Shown: positions 59,984 to 64,000 of the stretch, one piece after another
Position numbering within the stretch: the stretch's first letter is position 1
Layout: every line of letters begins with the position of its first letter
DNA from: Moniliophthora roreri
Taxonomy: Eukaryota; Basidiomycota; Agaricomycetes; Agaricales; Marasmiaceae
NCBI GenBank assembly: GCA_001466705.2
Contig: LATX02000206.1
Location: 124,001-188,000 of the forward strand
Direction of reading: 5' to 3'
DNA: 64,000 nt
The notes under the pieces: model-generated
Told to the model about the DNA's origin: nothing
Database searches by the model: none
The model's input: only the letters and a program-made list of their open reading frames with translations
Program-made: the position numbers and the translations under genes

Positions 59984-60097
59984 TGTGACTCGGCGCTACC
60001 ACATGACTTATTTCCGAGTCCAATCTTGGGCCCAGGTTGCAAGAAGACTATACGCGACGTTTCCGTGACAGCATTGGTTCGGTGCTACACAGTGCTG

Positions 60098-60103
60098 TAT
60101 AAA
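60098..60103 (+). promoter_or_regulatory. TATA box of DUF6535 gene
   Basis: TATAAA 33 bp before the ATG at 60,136, in the 152-bp region between divergent genes. Confidence 0.5.
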
Positions 60104-60135
60104 CGTTTACTGCAATCCTGACAAGCGGTGAACGA

Positions 60136-62844
60136 ATGGGTCCACAACCAGTGGGTAATTTGTTTCCCTCAATATCGTAGAACTCACCATGTCCATAGGC
60201 AATAGAGTTATCTTCCTTTCCACAAAAGCCAAAAGAGGTCAAGGATAATCAAGAACACGAAAACGTTCAAAATGTCGCCCACAACTCCCCTTCGACAAAC
60301 GATTCGCGAGAGCAGGACGAGGTGGGTAATTTCTTTCTCTCAATATCACAGAACTAACCATGTTCATAGGTAGCGCAGCCAACTTCCATTCCTGACAAGG
60401 ACAAGGATAAGGACGAAGATGAGCGACCCAAGGTTGAAGACTCATGGAAGGCTCTGTTGAAGGTAGTTGAAAAACATGACCAGAATATGGTGGGGAAATG
60501 GAAGGATGACCTTGATACGTCATTGATTTTCGTGGGTCATGCTTGCTATCCTTGAAATTTACATTCTCTGAACTCCCTCACGCAGGGCGGTCTGTTCTCT
60601 GTGGTTGCAGCGGGTTTCACGATCGAATCGTATCGATGGTTGTCGGAAGATCCTGAAGACTCAACCGTAACCCTTCTCACCCAGATTTCCCAACAACTAC
60701 GTGACCCAAACGCGAACATCACTTTACCTGACCCCAAGGCTTTCCATCCTGACACATCGTTGGTTTTGATCAACATTCTTTGGTTTCTCAGCCTCATTCT
60801 AGCTCTCATATCCGGGTTGTTAGCGCTTCTCTGTAAGCAATGGTTGCGAGAGCATGCGCAGTCAACCTGGATTGTCACACAAACGGCAGCTACAGAAGTG
60901 TCTCTCCGTCAGTTACGTCGTGATAGTCTGGGAAAATGGCACGTACCCCAATTCATCCAATCAACGTCCATTCTCCTCCAGGGCGCGTTACTTCTCTTTT
61001 TTGCCGGAATTATCCTCCTGGCGTGGACCCTCAATTCTGCACTATTCATTGTCTGCTTGACTATATGTGGCCTTGGTGCATGGTTTTATATCATCACCAC
61101 CTTTCTACCTTTCCTCACCGAAATCCTCGCTGATGCCCGCCAAAGAATCAGCGGGGCCTTGTCATTCCGCTTCATCAATCCCTATAAGTCTCCCCAAGCA
61201 TGGGCGATGTATCACCTCTGCTGCTGGATGATACGGTGGGCTATTCCATTCATTGGACCATTTCTCGAAAAACGAGGCTACAACTGGCGAACGGCTGTTG
61301 AGCCAGCACCCAATTGGTCACTCAGCGACATGCGAGTATTGACAGCATTCGATGGAAACCCACCTCCATTCAATATCAACTTGTACGAGCTGCGCGCTCT
61401 CAATTGGGCTACCAAAATGTTACAGAATAGCCCGTCGATGCTTCCCCACCTCCAAAACATCATCTCATCTTTGTCGTTAAGCCCATTGATCATCATGACT
61501 GGTATCCTCAACTACTGGACACTCGCGATGTGGGAGGAGTTTACACCAGAGGATGTGCAGGAAGAGTTTAAAGACTCAACAAAGTTCAAGATCACTAGGC
61601 ACAAGGGACTGGGATGGTATACGACCGTTTCGCGTGCACCGAAACTCGACCCGATGCTTGTGTCAACGGTCGGGTCACGCACGCTATTCTTCTACCAGCA
61701 CTGGTTCCACCTCGTCGACAACATCGATACTACGACAATTCGTGAACTCGATGTTCTCTATGATTCGATAACTCGTTTCCAGCAATTGGGACTTTCGGAA
61801 TCCATCAATGCTCTCCGCAATCCGATAACTGACTTCCAGCAATCGGGGCTTCCGGAAGACATCGATGTCCTCCGCAGGTCGATGACGCCTTTCCAGCAAT
61901 CGAAACTTCTGAAAGCCATCGATATTCTCTACGATTTGAGAACCCATTTCCAGCAACCGGGACTTCCAGAAGTCATTAGTGCTCTCCAAAACTCGATAGA
62001 ACATTTCAAGCAGCCAGAATTCCAGGAGGACATTAATGCTATCAGCGATTCGATGGCTCGTTTCAAGGAACCGGTGCTCCTGACCATCATCGATGCTCTC
62101 CGCAGTTTGATCACTCATTTCGAGCAGCCGGGACTCCATTCCAAGAGATCGAGACTCCTGGACGACATCGATACTTTGATCACTGGATTCCTGAACGACA
62201 TCAATCCTCTCCACGATTCACTAACTCGTTTCAAGCAATTAGGACGTCTGAAAGTCATGGATGTTCTCCGCAATTCGATATCTCATTTCCAGCAATTGGA
62301 ATTTCCGGAAGCCATCGGTTTGCGCTTCTTCGTTCCGTTTCCAATTGCAAGTAAGCTCTGGAGTCATCCGAACCCCGAGGTTCAGAAAAAGAGTCTCTTT
62401 CTGTTAAAGTTTTACGAGGAGGGATGGAATGCGTATCCAGGTCCTGAAGAACCAGGAGACGAGCGGTTGGCATTTGTTGCGGCACTTATCAAACACCTTA
62501 AGCAAGGCAATGAGGGAAACCGCTCAATCCTCTTGACCAGCACCCGGGGAAAGAATTTTATTCGCGTCATTCACAATAGAATATTCCATGGACTGCATGA
62601 GGCGAGGGATCCGGCATCGGACGGTAATCACCGGCAAACGTTGATAAAAGAATGGCAGGAGGCGACATCCCAAGTCAGATTCATCTCTTCCTCTGACGAC
62701 ACTCCGGGACGTGCACGACAGTCCTTCGATATACGATACTCCACCGACACCAACTCTCCTTCGAACACAGCGGACGATAACAGTCACCCTAGTCCTAGTA
62801 ACGAGATGGGTGTTCAAGCAGATACTTCAAATGTAGCGGGATAG
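60136..62844 (+). CDS. DUF6535-family multipass membrane protein
   Basis: Family of unknown function, strongly expanded in agarics. Exons 60,136-60,150, 60,199-60,321, 60,370-60,531 and 60,586-62,844 give 852 residues with phase 0 at all junctions. The first exon codes five residues only. The conserved start SWKALLKVVEKHDQNMVGKW (about residues 64-83) leads into GLFSVVAAGFTIESYRWL, EDPEDSTVTLLTQISQQL and three further hydrophobic segments (about residues 158-300), as in DUF6535. Residues about 487-677 are a ~19-residue repeat (xLPExIxxLRxSxTxFQQ, nine or so units). The C-terminus is polar. Introns 1 and 2 are near-duplicates. A paralogue's 3' end faces it at 63,813. Confidence 0.85.
61745..62315 (+). 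repeat. 57-bp coding minisatellite, ~9 units
   Basis: In-frame 57-bp units within the DUF6535 gene, each coding a helix-like block with FQQ or FKQ at the end. Units are diverged from each other; one near 62,130-62,200 is longer. Confidence 0.8.
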
Positions 62845-63812
62845 AGGGACACTGCTGGCGTTGGGGGCAGTGGTGCTGACGAGCGTGTATAATTTTACTC
62901 ATCTTCTTGCCTCCGTCACCCATACTACTCTTATGCGCTTCCTTCTCGAGACTCCCCCACTTGTGTTGGTTTGTTGTTATTTAAGAGGAGAGGCTTTATG
63001 TGTATCATATTAGTGTATAAGTGTACTAACAAACAACCAACTTGTATCTAGAATGTCTTTCTTGTACCTTGCCACGTTTTTACGTCAATTTCTGATGAAT
63101 GTGCATAGCGGTCATGAACGCAATTGTCCGAGCCTTTCAAGTTTCGGTATATCTGATTTGAGTCCGGGTACTGGAAGTACATGCCCTGGATGCCTTTACT
63201 TTGTTCAGCTAGGATCTGCCTTCAACTCCATGAAGTCTTTCTAGTCGAAATCTCCAAGCCGTAGTGTGAGGGTGGTCCCGGAAATCGAATACTTCAAATA
63301 CTTCGTGAAAGGACAATGGTCTGGTGCTCTGACGAAATTGATACACGTACTACAAGTTTCCACTTGAAGACAGCCTGAGCATTTTCATCCCAATAGTCAT
63401 GTATATATGGTCATGATGAGTATAATACACCATTGACCTGTTATTTAGGTTATTTAGTAGGGTGAAACACGCTGTACCAATAATATAGTATCTACTATGG
63501 TTCCCAGGATCCCATTCCTCACTGTGAACACAGATGAGGTCAAAGTTCAACCTAGAGCACACTGATATAACAATATCCAACAGAAGGCAGGTAGTGGTGC
63601 CATACAAGTTTGTCGTTTGTTAGTACACTTGTACTATGATATGATACACACAAGGTTTCTCTAAATAACGACAAACCAACACGAGTGGGGGGGGGAGTCT
63701 CGAGAAGGAACAAAAGGGCAGGAATGTAGCATAGGTGATGAAGGCAAGAAGATAAGTAGAATTATACACGCCTGTCAGCGTCAATGCTTCCAATGTCACC
63801 AGCAGTGTCCTC
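62845..63812. other. convergent intergenic region with inverted 3' flanks
   Basis: The 3' flank of the DUF6535 gene (about 62,845-63,035, with CTTCTCGAGACTCCCC and GTGTACTAACAAAC) is repeated in inverse at about 63,606-63,800. The central 63,050-63,600 shows no gene. Confidence 0.6.
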
Positions 63813-64000
63813 CTATACCACTGCAGTCGGAGGAGGGATGGTGTCGATGGAGTATCGTATACCAAAGGACTCTTGTGCACGTCTCAGAGTGTTGTCAGAG
63901 GAAGAGATGAATGTAACTTGGGATGTCGCCTCCCACCATTCTCTTGTCAGCATTTGCCGCGGATAACCATCCAATGCCGAATCTCTGGCCTTATGCAGTC
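63813..64000 (-). CDS. second DUF6535-family gene, 3' end only
   Basis: The minus strand is open from the window edge to TAG at 63,813-63,815 and codes for a close relative of the C-terminus of the 60,136 gene: LHKARDSALDG, EWWEATSQVTFISSSD, RRAQESFGIRYSIDT. It is shorter at the very end (PPPTAVV) than its partner. The gene's start is outside the window. Confidence 0.75.
   Translation of the reverse strand, partial: LHKARDSALDGYPRQMLTREWWEATSQVTFISSSDNTLRRAQESFGIRYSIDTIPPPTAVV

Noticed and set aside
61684..62214. 176-codon minus ORF opposite the DUF6535 gene
   Set aside because: Antisense shadow created by the 57-bp coding repeat.
1..64000. CRISPR arrays, rRNA genes or bacterial operons
   Set aside because: Introns, hydrophobin, KIN1-type kinase and SPC1 show nuclear fungal DNA; no spaced direct-repeat array or rRNA-like stretch was seen.

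Overview
The window looks like a basidiomycete fungus (Agaricomycetes, probably Agaricales). The genes have many introns of about 47-60 bp. They include a class I hydrophobin, a DUF6535-type membrane protein, a tyrosinase C-terminal domain and a multi-exon protein of an unnamed agaric family. The transposases also match types common in that class. I cannot name the species.

The DNA alternates between two compartments that can be told apart by eye. Positions about 1-21,880 and 41,410-59,770 are AT-rich, almost free of CG dinucleotides and packed with decayed transposons and repeats. Positions about 21,890-41,400 and 59,780-64,000 are rich in CG and hold the intact genes.

Left repeat block. 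An element family with ends CACCTGCAAAAAGTA carries dense GTTGTAA/TTACAAC motifs below its ends (104-1929, 12,085-12,779, 19,502-21,782). A DDE_1 (pogo-like) transposase pseudogene is split by a non-coding ~1.75-kb TA-flanked element. A tRNA-like SINE head, a decayed C2H2 zinc-finger gene and small MITE-like inverted repeats complete it. Two single-N bases at 6350 and 8698 sit beside near-identical duplications and are probably unmerged contig joins.

Gene block, in order: hydrophobin (-), a broken paralogue of the 38.6-kb gene (-), a glycerophosphodiester phosphodiesterase (+) tail-to-tail with an MFS sugar transporter (-), signal peptidase subunit SPC1 (+), a KIN1/MARK-type kinase with a KA1 domain (+), a tyrosinase C-terminal relic (+), an 11-exon gene of an unnamed agaric family (+) and a small three-exon gene (+). 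For most of these I resolved exon coordinates by checking GT/AG sites and phase; the totals are given with each gene.

Right repeat block. It holds three more copies or parts of the ~1.75-kb element (one beside an N at 45,369), a complete Tc1/mariner element with TA duplications and dead transposase, a dead MULE-type transposase with a SWIM zinc finger, a four-copy ~180-bp repeat and a two-copy 136-bp tandem repeat. The block ends inside a helicase-like ORF at about 59,770.

Right gene block. A four-exon DUF6535 protein has a 57-bp coding minisatellite. The tail of a second DUF6535 gene faces it and runs off the window end.

The strongest leads for something undescribed are the ~1.75-kb TA-flanked element with promoter-like sequences, the CACCTGC-ended element family, and the unnamed 546-residue agaric family. 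Homology statements come from recalled family patterns, not searches.
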